DNA of 64,000 bases from Epsilonproteobacteria bacterium tcs-49. GTDB lineage: Bacteria > Campylobacterota > Campylobacteria > Campylobacterales > Sulfurovaceae. Both the position numbers and the translations under genes were made by a program. Location: contig LLYS01000012.1 in the NCBI GenBank assembly GCA_002049495.1, positions 1 to 64,000 on the forward strand, written 5' to 3'. Below, in pieces: positions 56,116 through 64,000 of this stretch. Positions within the stretch are counted from its first letter, which is position 1; each line of letters begins with the position of its first letter. Under the pieces are notes generated by a model. It was not told where the DNA came from and did no database searches. It saw only the letters and a list, made by a program, of their open reading frames with translations.

Positions 56116-56822
56116 TCGTGGCAATCCAGCAAAGTTTTCGAAGGGTCGACGAAGTATTCGTACCCGCCGTAGATCGTATAGATCCCGTACGCCACCACCG
56201 CAATCGCCGCGGCTTTGGTCATCACGGCGCGGAAGCCCCCTTGGCTAAACTTCCCGACAAAAAATCCCAGACTAAAAAGCGCGGGGATCGTCGACAGACC
56301 GAAAATCGCCATCACCAGCGCCCCGTAGAGGGGATCGGCGGTGCTTGCGGCAGTGATGGCAAAGAAGTAGACAAACCCGCAGGGAAGCAGCCCGTTGAGC
56401 ATCCCCAAAACGAAAAAGGAAAACAGCGACTGCGAATGCAACAGACGTTTGAAGTTGCGCTGGTACCATGCGTTTTTGGAAAAGGAGTGCTCGATCACCG
56501 TTAAAAACTTCACCTTCCCCGCCAGGGAAAGCCCCGCCAAAATCATCGCCGCCCCGGCTATAAGCAGCAGCGTGCCGTTGGCTTCACTGCTAAAGGTCGC
56601 TACTCCGCCGAGATAGCCAAAGAGCGCTCCCAGCAGCGCATAGGTCGCTACCCTGCCCAGAGAGTACAACAGGTGTGCCACACTTTGCGTGGCTTTGTTC
56701 CAGCCCGTTTGCACCTTGGTACTGCTGTAGGCGATGACGATCCCGCCGCACATCCCGATGCAGTGGCCAAACGAGCCCAAAAACGCGATGGTTATGATAG
56801 AAAATAGATCAATTGCTTCCAA
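56112..56822 (-). CDS. SafE/UreH2-like membrane protein with HCxGMCGG motif
   Basis: 236 residues, six membrane helices, TauE/SafE superfamily (COG2836 type). First helix carries FGHCIGMCGGI, a Cys/His/Met motif resembling copper sites. Relatives occur beside cbb3-oxidase and copper-maturation genes. TTG start with AAGGGAAC. Overlaps NosL-like gene upstream by 14 bases. Confidence 0.85.
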   Translation of the reverse strand: MEAIDLFSIITIAFLGSFGHCIGMCGGIVIAYSSTKVQTGWNKATQSVAHLLYSLGRVATYALLGALFGYLGGVATFSSEANGTLLLIAGAAMILAGLSLAGKVKFLTVIEHSFSKNAWYQRNFKRLLHSQSLFSFFVLGMLNGLLPCGFVYFFAITAASTADPLYGALVMAIFGLSTIPALFSLGFFVGKFSQGGFRAVMTKAAAIAVVAYGIYTIYGGYEYFVDPSKTLLDCHE

Positions 56823-57318
56823 GAAGTTCCCTTTTTACCGTTGGATTGTTCAGCGTCAGCCCCCGCAGCATACGAAGCCGCATCGTTTCAAAATCCACGA
56901 ACCCCTCCTGCTTGTGTTCATAGGCGCCGAAGCCGTAGTTCATGGGAGTCGTATCCCGCAGGGAGTACCACGCTTTGCGGCCGTCGATCCAGCGCTTGGT
57001 ATCCTTGCTCATAACCCAGATCACCGCACGGTCTTTAAACTCCGTCGTCTCCAGCCAGTTTGCCATCCCCCCGTGATCGTGAAAAAACCACGTTTTGCCC
57101 GAGGGACTGACCACCTGCGACGCGTAATCAAGACTCTCGATCACCATCCCGCAATCGCTGTCTTGGTAGTGTCCGGGATTAATCGTCAGCGGTTTTTGCT
57201 CCATATTGCCCGTTTTGATCACGACCATCTGCTGCTTGTTCGCCAGTGAAAGCACGATCACCGCGACCGCTGCGAGAAACACCCCCACCGTCAAAAGCTG
57301 CAATAGCGTTTTTTTCAC
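56809..57318 (-). CDS. NosL-like periplasmic protein (third copy)
   Basis: 169 residues from GTG 57318 with GGAG seven bases upstream; the longer frame belongs to the neighbour. N-terminal signal/anchor (~5-26), then NosL-like sequence: DSDCGMVI (C57, M59), KTWFFHDHGGMANWL and a C-terminal FETMRLRMLRG. Retains only one Cys of the NosL CxxCGM motif. Copper chaperoning is inferred from the family. Confidence 0.75.
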   Translation of the reverse strand: MKKTLLQLLTVGVFLAAVAVIVLSLANKQQMVVIKTGNMEQKPLTINPGHYQDSDCGMVIESLDYASQVVSPSGKTWFFHDHGGMANWLETTEFKDRAVIWVMSKDTKRWIDGRKAWYSLRDTTPMNYGFGAYEHKQEGFVDFETMRLRMLRGLTLNNPTVKRELLGSN

Positions 57319-58286
57319 AACAACACTCCGTTTTTTAGCCAGTATGATACCACAAAATAGCTGCACAGCAGCGTAAACAGCGCATTCGCCCATACGCTGT
57401 AGCGCTGCAGCTTTACCATGGGCTTTTTCACCGTCGCTTGCAAAAACGCGGCCGCAGCCGCGAAAAAGACGCCCAGAAAAAGGGACCCCCACAGCAGATA
57501 CCCCACATAGTAATACTCCCGCTGGAGCATACAAAAGGGGCATTTATGCGTGGGCAGTTCGTAGATGTAGGTTCCGAAAAAATGCACCACCGCATAGTAA
57601 CCCACGAATAAAAACACCCCGTTGGCAAGTGCCAGCAGATACCCCTGCCGCTGCAGCAGCAAAAGCGGTTGCAGCGCAAAAAGCAGGTAAAACAGTAGCA
57701 GCAGCGTCGCGGTACCCAACCCCAGCGGCAGAGCGTTTTGCTCCCCGCTGACGCCGTAGATAACCGAACAGCACTGTACGGGGGTTTTGGTACTGAGTCC
57801 CTGCAGATACGCAACGTCCATACCGCTTTCAAGCAGCAGCAACAGATAGATTACGACAAAAAGCACACTCTTGATACGCATAAAAGGGTAATCGGTCGCC
57901 TGCAGATCCAACCGGTTCAGCAGCAGCCAGACGCCTCCGCTAAAAAGCAGGCCCAGCTTCAGCACCAGCAGCGCTTCGCCGAACCAGACCCCCTCGACTA
58001 CCCCCGCGGCACACATCGCCCCGGGAATCATGGTAGCAAGATGATCCAGCGTATAAGCGAAAAAGGGAAAAAGCGCTATCTTGGCAAAGGTTAAAAAAAC
58101 GATCACGAGCATCACCAGGTAGCTGCGCTTTTCCAGGCTGTACTGCCGCGGGCTCGTAGCTTGAAAGTTCCAGCGGCGCAAAATCTGCAGCGCGCCTAAA
58201 AGGGCGTAGGTGCCAAAAAGCAGCAGGATCGTTTGCAAAATCAGATAGATCAAAACCCCCGTATCCATCAAAATACGCAGCTCCAT
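57315..58286 (-). CDS. Polytopic membrane protein with DsbB-like CxxC motif
   Basis: 323 residues, eight or more membrane helices. Two Cys pairs on loops: C172-C173 (PVQCCSVIYG) and C249-x-x-C252 in HKCPFCMLQRE, closely resembling the DsbB active-site pattern CPLCxxQR. May be a quinone-linked thiol oxidant for its Cys-rich partners. No exact family recognised. ATG; four-base overlap with the NosL-like gene. Confidence 0.7.
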   Translation of the reverse strand: MELRILMDTGVLIYLILQTILLLFGTYALLGALQILRRWNFQATSPRQYSLEKRSYLVMLVIVFLTFAKIALFPFFAYTLDHLATMIPGAMCAAGVVEGVWFGEALLVLKLGLLFSGGVWLLLNRLDLQATDYPFMRIKSVLFVVIYLLLLLESGMDVAYLQGLSTKTPVQCCSVIYGVSGEQNALPLGLGTATLLLLFYLLFALQPLLLLQRQGYLLALANGVFLFVGYYAVVHFFGTYIYELPTHKCPFCMLQREYYYVGYLLWGSLFLGVFFAAAAAFLQATVKKPMVKLQRYSVWANALFTLLCSYFVVSYWLKNGVLL

Positions 58287-58287
58287 A

Positions 58288-58950
58288 CTAGATGCGCCCT
58301 TGCTCGATGGTAACTACCCGATCCACAAAAGACAGCGTTTCAAACAGCGGATCGTGGGTAGCGATAAGCAGGGTTTTTCCCGCCCCTTTGAGCTGCTGCA
58401 GCTGTCGGGTAAACAGTGCTGCGTTGTCCTTGTCCAGATTGGCCGTCGGCTCGTCGCACAGGATCACTTCCGGATCGTTTACCAGCGCCCTCGCGATAGC
58501 GCATCGCTGCTTCTCCCCGCCGGAGAGGTTGCGTACGACGGTGTGTTTTTTGTGTGCGATGTTTGCCGCTTCCAGGGCTTTGGATACGGCGCGATCCACC
58601 TCTTTTACAGGCAGTTTCCGGGGGATAAGCGGCGCCAAAAGGTTTTCGTACACGCTCATATCCTCAAAAAGGTTATAGGCTTGAAAAATAAACCCGATGT
58701 GGCGGTTTCGCTGCTTTGACTGGTGCAGATCGGGGAGTTTGGAGATGGGTTCGCCCGCGATATAGACCGCTCCCTCGGAGGGTTTTTCCAACCCCGCCAT
58801 CAAAGAAAGCAGCGTGGATTTGCCGCTGCCGCTGACCCCTTTTAACACGACACACTCCCCCTGCGCTATATGCAGCCCGATCGCTTGTAAAACGGTTTTT
58901 CGCTCCCTGCCCTGCCCGTAGTATTTGCTCAGATTTTCAACACGGATCAC
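58288..58950 (-). CDS. ABC transporter ATP-binding protein, LolD/MacB-like
   Basis: 220 residues from GTG 58950, overlapping the permease stop. Walker A KGVSGSGKS, signature LSGGEKQRC, Walker B VILCDEPTAN. Sequence type of FtsX-family exporters rather than importers. Confidence 0.9.
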   Translation of the reverse strand: MIRVENLSKYYGQGRERKTVLQAIGLHIAQGECVVLKGVSGSGKSTLLSLMAGLEKPSEGAVYIAGEPISKLPDLHQSKQRNRHIGFIFQAYNLFEDMSVYENLLAPLIPRKLPVKEVDRAVSKALEAANIAHKKHTVVRNLSGGEKQRCAIARALVNDPEVILCDEPTANLDKDNAALFTRQLQQLKGAGKTLLIATHDPLFETLSFVDRVVTIEQGRI

Positions 58951-60119
58951 TTCATCGCCTCCTTGGCACCGATAATGCACAAACGCCATACCGGTACGAT
59001 CACCGCGGCGCTAAAGGGGATAATAAAAAGCAGATACAGCTGCGCAAACAGCCCCGGATCGAAAAAGGGTTTAAAATCATAATCCACGGGGAGTTCGCCA
59101 TAGCCCAGAAAGATCCTGCCAAGCAAAGGCGCGTCGGCTCCGTATACGTAGATAAAAGCGGCGATAAAGCCGCCCATAAACGCGACGCTCCCCACACACA
59201 GGGTTTCAAACCCTTTCAGGCGCAGCAGGTCGTTGATGCTCCACCCCAAAGAGCGCAGGATTCCGATCTCGCGTTTTGCGCTGCTGAGCACATGGCTGTA
59301 TTTAAAATACAAGATCAAAACAAATCCCAGCAAAACGACGGTAAAGAGGCTTAAAAAGACGCCGCTTTTCATATCGTACATGGTTTGATACCGCGCGGCC
59401 ATTTTGCGCTTGTCGATCACTTCGACGTTGGCGTAGCGGCTGAGGATGGTTTGCTTGATCGTATCAAGTTCCAACTCGTTGGGCACCTCCAAAGCGATAT
59501 CGGTGAAGGTTCCGTAGGGCAAGCCCAAAACCTCCCTGGCTTTCTCCATGGGCAGCAGCATCACGTCGTTTGCCTGCAGGGCGTAGTCCCGATCGATCAC
59601 CCCGGCGATCTCCATACGCATCGTACCGCCTTCGTATCGGTGAAACAGGTACTCGCTCTCATAATAGTTTTGACGCAAAAGCTCCTTGACGGCGGGACTG
59701 ACAAGCATCTGATCGGGCGAAAGCTTTTCAAACTCCCGTGCGGTAAGTTTGCGCAAAGTGCGGGTCAGGGAGGGTTCGAAAATATCGATCCCCACCAGTT
59801 CAAACCCTGTATCCTCGAAAACGGGATCGTCGTAGCGGCCGTGGACGCGCCCCCGTACCGCCGTGACGCCCCTGATCTCTTGCAATGCGTACAGCAGCTG
59901 CTCATCGGTAGCCACGGGCCGCCCCCCGCGAAGCTTCCTGACGACAAATTCGGGCTGCTGCGCAAGATTGAGGAAGGTTTGCTTTTGTAAAGACCCCACC
60001 ACAAACAGTCCCGAAGCGAGCAAAAAGATCAAAACCGCGGCCATCAGCAGCGTCGTGGCGTGGAAAAAGCGGTTTTTATACAGCGTCAGCAGTAAAAAGT
60101 GGAAAAAACTACCGGCCAT
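58947..60119 (-). CDS. FtsX-family ABC transporter permease
   Basis: 390 residues from ATG 60119 (GGAG seven bases upstream). N-terminal helix, ~230-residue periplasmic domain, three C-terminal helices with the FtsX core (REIGILRSLGWSINDLL). LolCE/MacB architecture: mechanotransmission or lipoprotein release rather than solute transport. Confidence 0.88.
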   Translation of the reverse strand: MAGSFFHFLLLTLYKNRFFHATTLLMAAVLIFLLASGLFVVGSLQKQTFLNLAQQPEFVVRKLRGGRPVATDEQLLYALQEIRGVTAVRGRVHGRYDDPVFEDTGFELVGIDIFEPSLTRTLRKLTAREFEKLSPDQMLVSPAVKELLRQNYYESEYLFHRYEGGTMRMEIAGVIDRDYALQANDVMLLPMEKAREVLGLPYGTFTDIALEVPNELELDTIKQTILSRYANVEVIDKRKMAARYQTMYDMKSGVFLSLFTVVLLGFVLILYFKYSHVLSSAKREIGILRSLGWSINDLLRLKGFETLCVGSVAFMGGFIAAFIYVYGADAPLLGRIFLGYGELPVDYDFKPFFDPGLFAQLYLLFIIPFSAAVIVPVWRLCIIGAKEAMK

Positions 60120-60318
60120 AGACAAACTCCGTCCCCTCAAGGGGGTTCATGGTCGGATAGATCCGCTGCTTGGAGTACCCGGGCAGCGCGAAGTCGATCG
60201 TTTTTGGAAAGAGCTTGCTGCCGTGCAGCGTTTGGGGCGAATGCAGCGGAGCACTCAGCAAAAACAGAAACACCCCCGTCAAACCTGCACTAAAAAGCAG
60301 GAAAACTTTAGTGATCAA
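60109..60318 (-). CDS. Small single-span membrane protein
   Basis: 69 residues from TTG 60318, overlapping the upstream NosL-like stop and the permease start. One membrane helix (~4-24) and a ~45-residue periplasmic tail. RBS is weak (CCGGAG at distance). Unknown, but position inside an otherwise gapless operon supports it as a real subunit. Confidence 0.55.
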   Translation of the reverse strand: MITKVFLLFSAGLTGVFLFLLSAPLHSPQTLHGSKLFPKTIDFALPGYSKQRIYPTMNPLEGTEFVYGR

Positions 60319-61417
60319 GGGCAAAGACGATCTCCGGCGTAATCTGTTCAAAGGTGAGTATCTTTTTGCCAAAGTGGGTATCGCTGAAGTTTTGCGCCTG
60401 CTCCCGGGTGGCAAAGGGGATCAACTCGTTGCCCATGGGACCGTAGATGTTGGAGCCGATCACGTAAAAAGCGCTTTTTGCTTCCAGCGGCTCCAGGGTA
60501 TAGTAATCGCTCACCGTAATCTTTTCAAAATCGGCCGCACTGTGGCCGCCTTTAAACTTTTCCGGGTGGAAAAAATACTTCATCATATCCTTTACCCCGT
60601 CAAAGTAGTGGGCGTGCCCCCCTTTGATCGCGATCTTTGCAGCCCATTTGGGGTATTTGGCCACGAACATGCCGCATACGGGACACTTTGCGCTCTTTGG
60701 CACTTCGATACGCTTTTTCTGCGCCAATACCTCTTTGTTCAAACGTTTGACTTCCCACAGGTATCTGGTAAGTGCTTGCAGGTTGCGCTCGTTTAAGCGC
60801 TTGCACACGCCGGAGCTTTGCAGATGGGTTTTTAAATGCTTCAGCGAGGAAAACGCCAAGGGATCGACCTCTTCACACACCTTTTCATAGATACGCTGCC
60901 CCCGTTTCAGGCTGCGCTCATCCCGGTTTTTGCGGTACTTTTCATCCAGCTGTATATCGCGGGTCGCCATATACAGCGCAAAATCAAAATCCCGGATATC
61001 GCCGCCGTATTTTCGGATAAACTCCTCGGCGGCGCGCTTTTTTGCAAAGGCGATCTTGAGGTACTTGCTATAGGGCGAACCCAGCGAACTGTTCAAAACG
61101 AAAAATGCGTTTTGTACATCGATAAAGGCGCCGCTTTGGGCATCGACTACCTCAATGACCGTCACACGATCCTTGATCGCGTCAAAATCCTCGGCTAAAA
61201 AGCGTAAAGCGGCATACCGTTTCGTTGTGCCGTCGCTGAGATGGGCTCTGTAATTGATCAGGTAGGTGTGTGCAAGCCCGTAGCCGCTGCGGTCGCACCA
61301 GCGATCGGCGGAATGTTTCCCCGGAAGTTCGGGTTCAATGGAGGCAGGGGCTTTCAAGGAGATGGTTTGCCCCTGCAAAAGTATGGTTAAAGAAAGAAAG
61401 AATAAAATGACACGCAA
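60308..61417 (-). CDS. NosL-like protein with duplicated and heme-less domains
   Basis: 369 residues: signal peptide (~1-17); a degenerate NosL domain (~25-165) lacking the CxxC; a helical cytochrome c-like domain (~170-230) with C181 and C205 but no CxxCH; and a C-terminal canonical NosL domain, CPVCGM (245-250), FVAKYPKWAA, AHYFDGVKDMM. Paralogue of the next gene plus an extra domain. Confidence 0.75.
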   Translation of the reverse strand: MRVILFFLSLTILLQGQTISLKAPASIEPELPGKHSADRWCDRSGYGLAHTYLINYRAHLSDGTTKRYAALRFLAEDFDAIKDRVTVIEVVDAQSGAFIDVQNAFFVLNSSLGSPYSKYLKIAFAKKRAAEEFIRKYGGDIRDFDFALYMATRDIQLDEKYRKNRDERSLKRGQRIYEKVCEEVDPLAFSSLKHLKTHLQSSGVCKRLNERNLQALTRYLWEVKRLNKEVLAQKKRIEVPKSAKCPVCGMFVAKYPKWAAKIAIKGGHAHYFDGVKDMMKYFFHPEKFKGGHSAADFEKITVSDYYTLEPLEAKSAFYVIGSNIYGPMGNELIPFATREQAQNFSDTHFGKKILTFEQITPEIVFALDH

Positions 61418-61429
61418 ACTGCTTGATTC

Positions 61430-62212
61430 CTATTTATTGATATATTTTTGAACCTCTTTGTTTTTGCCGTAAAGCTTTTCAAACTTGTCAAGCTTCACAT
61501 CCCACCAGTATAGCATAATTCCCTGCAACTGCATATCGTTGAGGTTTTCCCCGCAGGCTTTGGAAGTTTTGATCATCGCTTTCATATCACCCATGGTGTG
61601 CGCATCGAGCCGCTTGATCGCCGCTTTGTCGCACTTGGTGTTATAAAGCTTTTTCCCCATCTTATACATTTTGGAACTGCGCTTTTTATACACCATCGCC
61701 GTATCCCTAGCAAAATCATCCAGCGCGGCGGCGTACGCTCCGTCAAAATCGGTGATCGCTCCGCCGTTTTGCGCGGCAAACTGCTCCGCTGCCTCTTTCT
61801 GGGCAAAAGCGTATTTGGAGTTTGCCGTCATGGTGCCTTTTTTCTTGCTGCCCACCACGTAGTACGCTTTTTTCGCATCGATATATTGCAAAGAGGGCAC
61901 GTCTACGACCATGATCTGCTCAACCCGGTCCTTTTTCCCGCGCAGCGTCGTAAGCTCCATCTCCTCGGTAAGACAGTAGATGGAGCAGTACTGCCGCACC
62001 TCTCCGTTTTTCAACTTCGCCGCATGGGAGGTTTTGTAAAACTTGGGCAGATACATCCCGCAGTTGGGACAATACATCTTCGACTCCCCCTTTTGCATAA
62101 TCTGCGCTTTTTCCTGCGAAACGCTTTGGAACATCTTGCCCATGCCACCCATGGCAAAAAGCGATGATACGCTAAAAAGCGCCGCCGCTAAAACCGTAAC
62201 CGTTTTGTTCAT
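61430..62212 (-). CDS. NosL-like protein with heme-less cytochrome c-like tail
   Basis: 260 residues from ATG 62212: signal peptide (~1-20), NosL domain with YCPNCGMY (C48, C51, M53) and a second pair QYCSIYCL (C76, C80), then a cytochrome c-like helical part (~181-245) with KMGKKLYNTKC where CxxCH should be; C194 and C220 are conserved with the paralogue. First gene of the ten-gene operon. Confidence 0.77.
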   Translation of the reverse strand: MNKTVTVLAAALFSVSSLFAMGGMGKMFQSVSQEKAQIMQKGESKMYCPNCGMYLPKFYKTSHAAKLKNGEVRQYCSIYCLTEEMELTTLRGKKDRVEQIMVVDVPSLQYIDAKKAYYVVGSKKKGTMTANSKYAFAQKEAAEQFAAQNGGAITDFDGAYAAALDDFARDTAMVYKKRSSKMYKMGKKLYNTKCDKAAIKRLDAHTMGDMKAMIKTSKACGENLNDMQLQGIMLYWWDVKLDKFEKLYGKNKEVQKYINK

Positions 62213-62418
62213 TTTGACCCCCTGTATTATCGCCGCATACACAAAACGGAGGAAAGCCCCCGTTTTAACAAAAAAAGATGTAATGTGTTTGCCCGATATT
62301 TGATAATATTGCAGTTTTAGTAGAATTTGTAAAACTTTCGTTAGTATAACACCCTATTGTTAAGTATCTGTTAATTGATTTGCCTCAAGCTAATTTCAAG
62401 ATAATCTGTGTATAATTT

Positions 62419-62437
62419 GATAATAATTTTCATTTTC
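62419..62437 (+). promoter_or_regulatory. Fur-like box upstream of feoA
   Basis: GATAATAATTTTCATTTTC matches 15 of 19 bases of the classical Fur box, 29 bases before the feoA ATG and just after TATAAT (62411-62416). Expect iron repression of feoAB. Confidence 0.6.
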
Positions 62438-62466
62438 GCGGCTTGCACGCCATATAAGGAGCAAAG

Positions 62467-62697
62467 ATGACGATAGCTGATCTAAAGGTTGACGAAAAGG
62501 CGGAGATTGTCGGCATCGATGCGGGCAAAGAGTTCAAAAGACGCTTAAACTCTTTTGGAATCGTCAAGGGAACGGAGTTTGTACTCAAAGCAAAAACCCT
62601 GACGGCGAACACCTTTGAAATCGAAGTCAATCGCAACATGATCGCCCTTCGCCGCGGCGAAGCCCAAAAGATAAAGGTCTCCCCATGCAAGAGATAA
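62467..62697 (+). CDS. feoA: Ferrous iron transport protein FeoA
   Basis: 76 residues, SH3-like Feo[22 protein letters not shown] split near residue 30 and [12 protein letters not shown] match the family. Cytoplasmic helper of FeoB. AAGGAGC before ATG. Confidence 0.93.
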   Translation: MTIADLKVDEKAEIVGIDAGKEFKRRLNSFGIVKGTEFVLKAKTLTANTFEIEVNRNMIALRRGEAQKIKVSPCKR

Positions 62698-64000
62698 GAA
62701 TCGCCCTCGTGGGGCAACCCAACGTGGGAAAAAGTATGCTCACCAACTCCATCGGCCACACCCGTTTGAAAGTGGGAAACTTCAGCGGCGTCACCGTGGA
62801 AAAAAAGGAGATCGGTTTTGAACACAAAGGTTACAAGTTTATCGTCACCGACCTTCCGGGGGCGTACTCACTCAACAACTACACCATCGAAGAAAAGGTC
62901 ACCAACAGATTTTTAAACAGTGACGAATACGACATCATTTTAAACGTTATCGATACGACCAATATGGAGCGCAACCTCTACCTCACCACCGAACTTCTGG
63001 AACTGAATCAGAAGATGGTGATCGCACTTAACATGATCGATGAAGCGGAAAAGGAGGGGGTGTGTATCGACAGCGAGCAGCTCAGCGCGATTTTGGGCAA
63101 ACCCTGTATCAAAACCTCCGCTTCGCAAAATACCGGAATCGAAGAACTTTTAACGGAGCTCATAGACACTTTTGAGCGGGGCAAATACGTCTCCAAACTC
63201 AAATTCAGCGACGTAATCGAAGAGGAGATTTTGAATCTCATCACCCTTTTTGAGGAGAAAAATTTTAAAACCAAGATGGGTTACCGCGAACTTGCCATCA
63301 AGCTGCTCAAAGAGGATGAGGAAACTTTCAAACAGGTGCATGACAACCCGATCTGGGTGGAGCTGCAACCGGTTTTGAGCGAAGCGCTGGAACATATCTA
63401 CCTGCACTACAACACCAAAGACGTGGATGAGATCTTTAACGACGAACGCGTCGCCTTTGCCAAGGGGGCCGTCACCGAAACCTTCACCTGTCCTTTGCGC
63501 ATCAAAAAAACCCTCACGCAGCGCATTGACGACGTCATGATGCACAAAATCTTCGGCCTGCCCATCTTTTTGTTTTTGATGTGGGGACTCTTTCAATTGA
63601 CTTTTGAAGCGGGCAACATCCCCATGGAGTATATCGATATGTTTTTTGCCAAGCTTATCGAGGGGACAAAAAACCTGCTCGGAAACGGGGAGTTTGCTTC
63701 CGTCATCGCCGACGGCGCCCTCGCAGGCGTGGGAGCGGTGGTGCTGTTTCTGCCAAATATCGTCATTTTGTTTTTCGGCATCGCTTTGCTTGAAACTACG
63801 GGGTATATGAGCCGCGTCGCTTTCTTGCTTGACGGCTTTTTTCACAAATTCGGCCTGCACGGCAAAAGTTTTATCCCGCTTGTTACGGGCTTTGGGTGCA
63901 GCGTACCCGCGTATATGGCGGCCAGGACCCTGAAAAACCGCAAAGACCGTCTGATCACCCTGTTTATCATCGGCTTTATGAGCTGCGGCGCGAGGCTGCC
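62685..64000 (+). CDS. feoB: Ferrous iron transporter FeoB (partial, runs off window)
   Basis: ATG 62685 overlaps feoA by 13 bases. N-terminal GTPase: G1 [21 protein letters not shown]. Membrane gate begins (~280) and the frame stays open to the window edge (>438 residues). Fe2+ uptake in anoxic or microaerobic conditions. Confidence 0.95.
   Translation, partial: MQEIRIALVGQPNVGKSMLTNSIGHTRLKVGNFSGVTVEKKEIGFEHKGYKFIVTDLPGAYSLNNYTIEEKVTNRFLNSDEYDIILNVIDTTNMERNLYLTTELLELNQKMVIALNMIDEAEKEGVCIDSEQLSAILGKPCIKTSASQNTGIEELLTELIDTFERGKYVSKLKFSDVIEEEILNLITLFEEKNFKTKMGYRELAIKLLKEDEETFKQVHDNPIWVELQPVLSEALEHIYLHYNTKDVDEIFNDERVAFAKGAVTETFTCPLRIKKTLTQRIDDVMMHKIFGLPIFLFLMWGLFQLTFEAGNIPMEYIDMFFAKLIEGTKNLLGNGEFASVIADGALAGVGAVVLFLPNIVILFFGIALLETTGYMSRVAFLLDGFFHKFGLHGKSFIPLVTGFGCSVPAYMAARTLKNRKDRLITLFIIGFMSCGARL

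Overview
The window reads as a piece of a Campylobacterota (Epsilonproteobacteria) chromosome. The evidence is the combination of a stand-alone atpB, a short HrcA with a CIRCE element, rpsO next to Rrf2-flhA, an FlgS-type flagellar kinase, a complete heptose operon (gmhB-hldD-hldE-gmhA), a non-discriminating-type AspRS size class, a c553-like cytochrome and Feo iron uptake. Base composition is near balanced in the core and falls sharply in one accessory block. I cannot name the genus from sequence alone; a chemolithotrophic, Sulfurovum/Nitratifractor-like relative is a reasonable guess.

Layout. 1-31.6 kb is mostly housekeeping: tRNA-Asp, yidD-lgt, a ThiE-like gene without a canonical start, atpB, a CinA-like gene, an unusual cytochrome b5-DUF2231-KorA fusion followed by korB, adk, aspS, the hrcA-grpE-dnaK heat-shock operon, a DUF234 nuclease with flgS, a PQQ-type sugar dehydrogenase, nadK-recN, rpsO, Rrf2-flhA-DHH, a PAS/chemoreceptor pair with a zinc-binding CZB tail, ppk1 and uvrB.

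31.66-38.34 kb is an AT-rich gene-cassette array of the integron type. I can map seven attC-like sites (six complete or nearly so, one half-deleted) by their complementary core pairs; the array is read on the minus strand and no integron integrase is present in the window, so it is best called a cluster of attC sites lacking an integrase (CALIN). Cargo: an unknown protein, a two-gene Hachiman-like antiphage system (HamA nuclease + HamB helicase), a small secreted cysteine protein, a gene-less microcassette built almost wholly of hairpins, two HEPN-like proteins, a 4-fold beta-flower/collagen-like protein, and a GC-rich foreign cassette with an HTH regulator and its own operator. Next to the array lies a decayed AbiEii-type toxin-antitoxin locus with an intact promoter/operator.

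39-54 kb returns to core genes: acyl-CoA dehydrogenase-like, ridA, a CDF metal exporter, the heptose operon, a cytochrome c, a ferredoxin-thioredoxin-reductase/rhodanese fusion, dapE, a periplasmic thioredoxin, an HD-GYP/degenerate GGDEF sensor, an RND pump, YkgJ and an SDR.

54.6-62.2 kb is a ten-gene, mostly overlapping minus-strand operon: two paralogous NosL-like lipoprotein-type proteins with a heme-less cytochrome c-like domain, a small membrane protein, an FtsX-family ABC transporter, a DsbB-motif membrane protein, a third NosL-like protein, a SafE/UreH2 membrane protein with a metal-type HCxGMCGG motif and a two-component system. I infer an envelope copper-delivery/maturation system; no nosZ is in the window. 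It is divergent from feoAB, which has a Fur-like box; feoB runs off the right edge.
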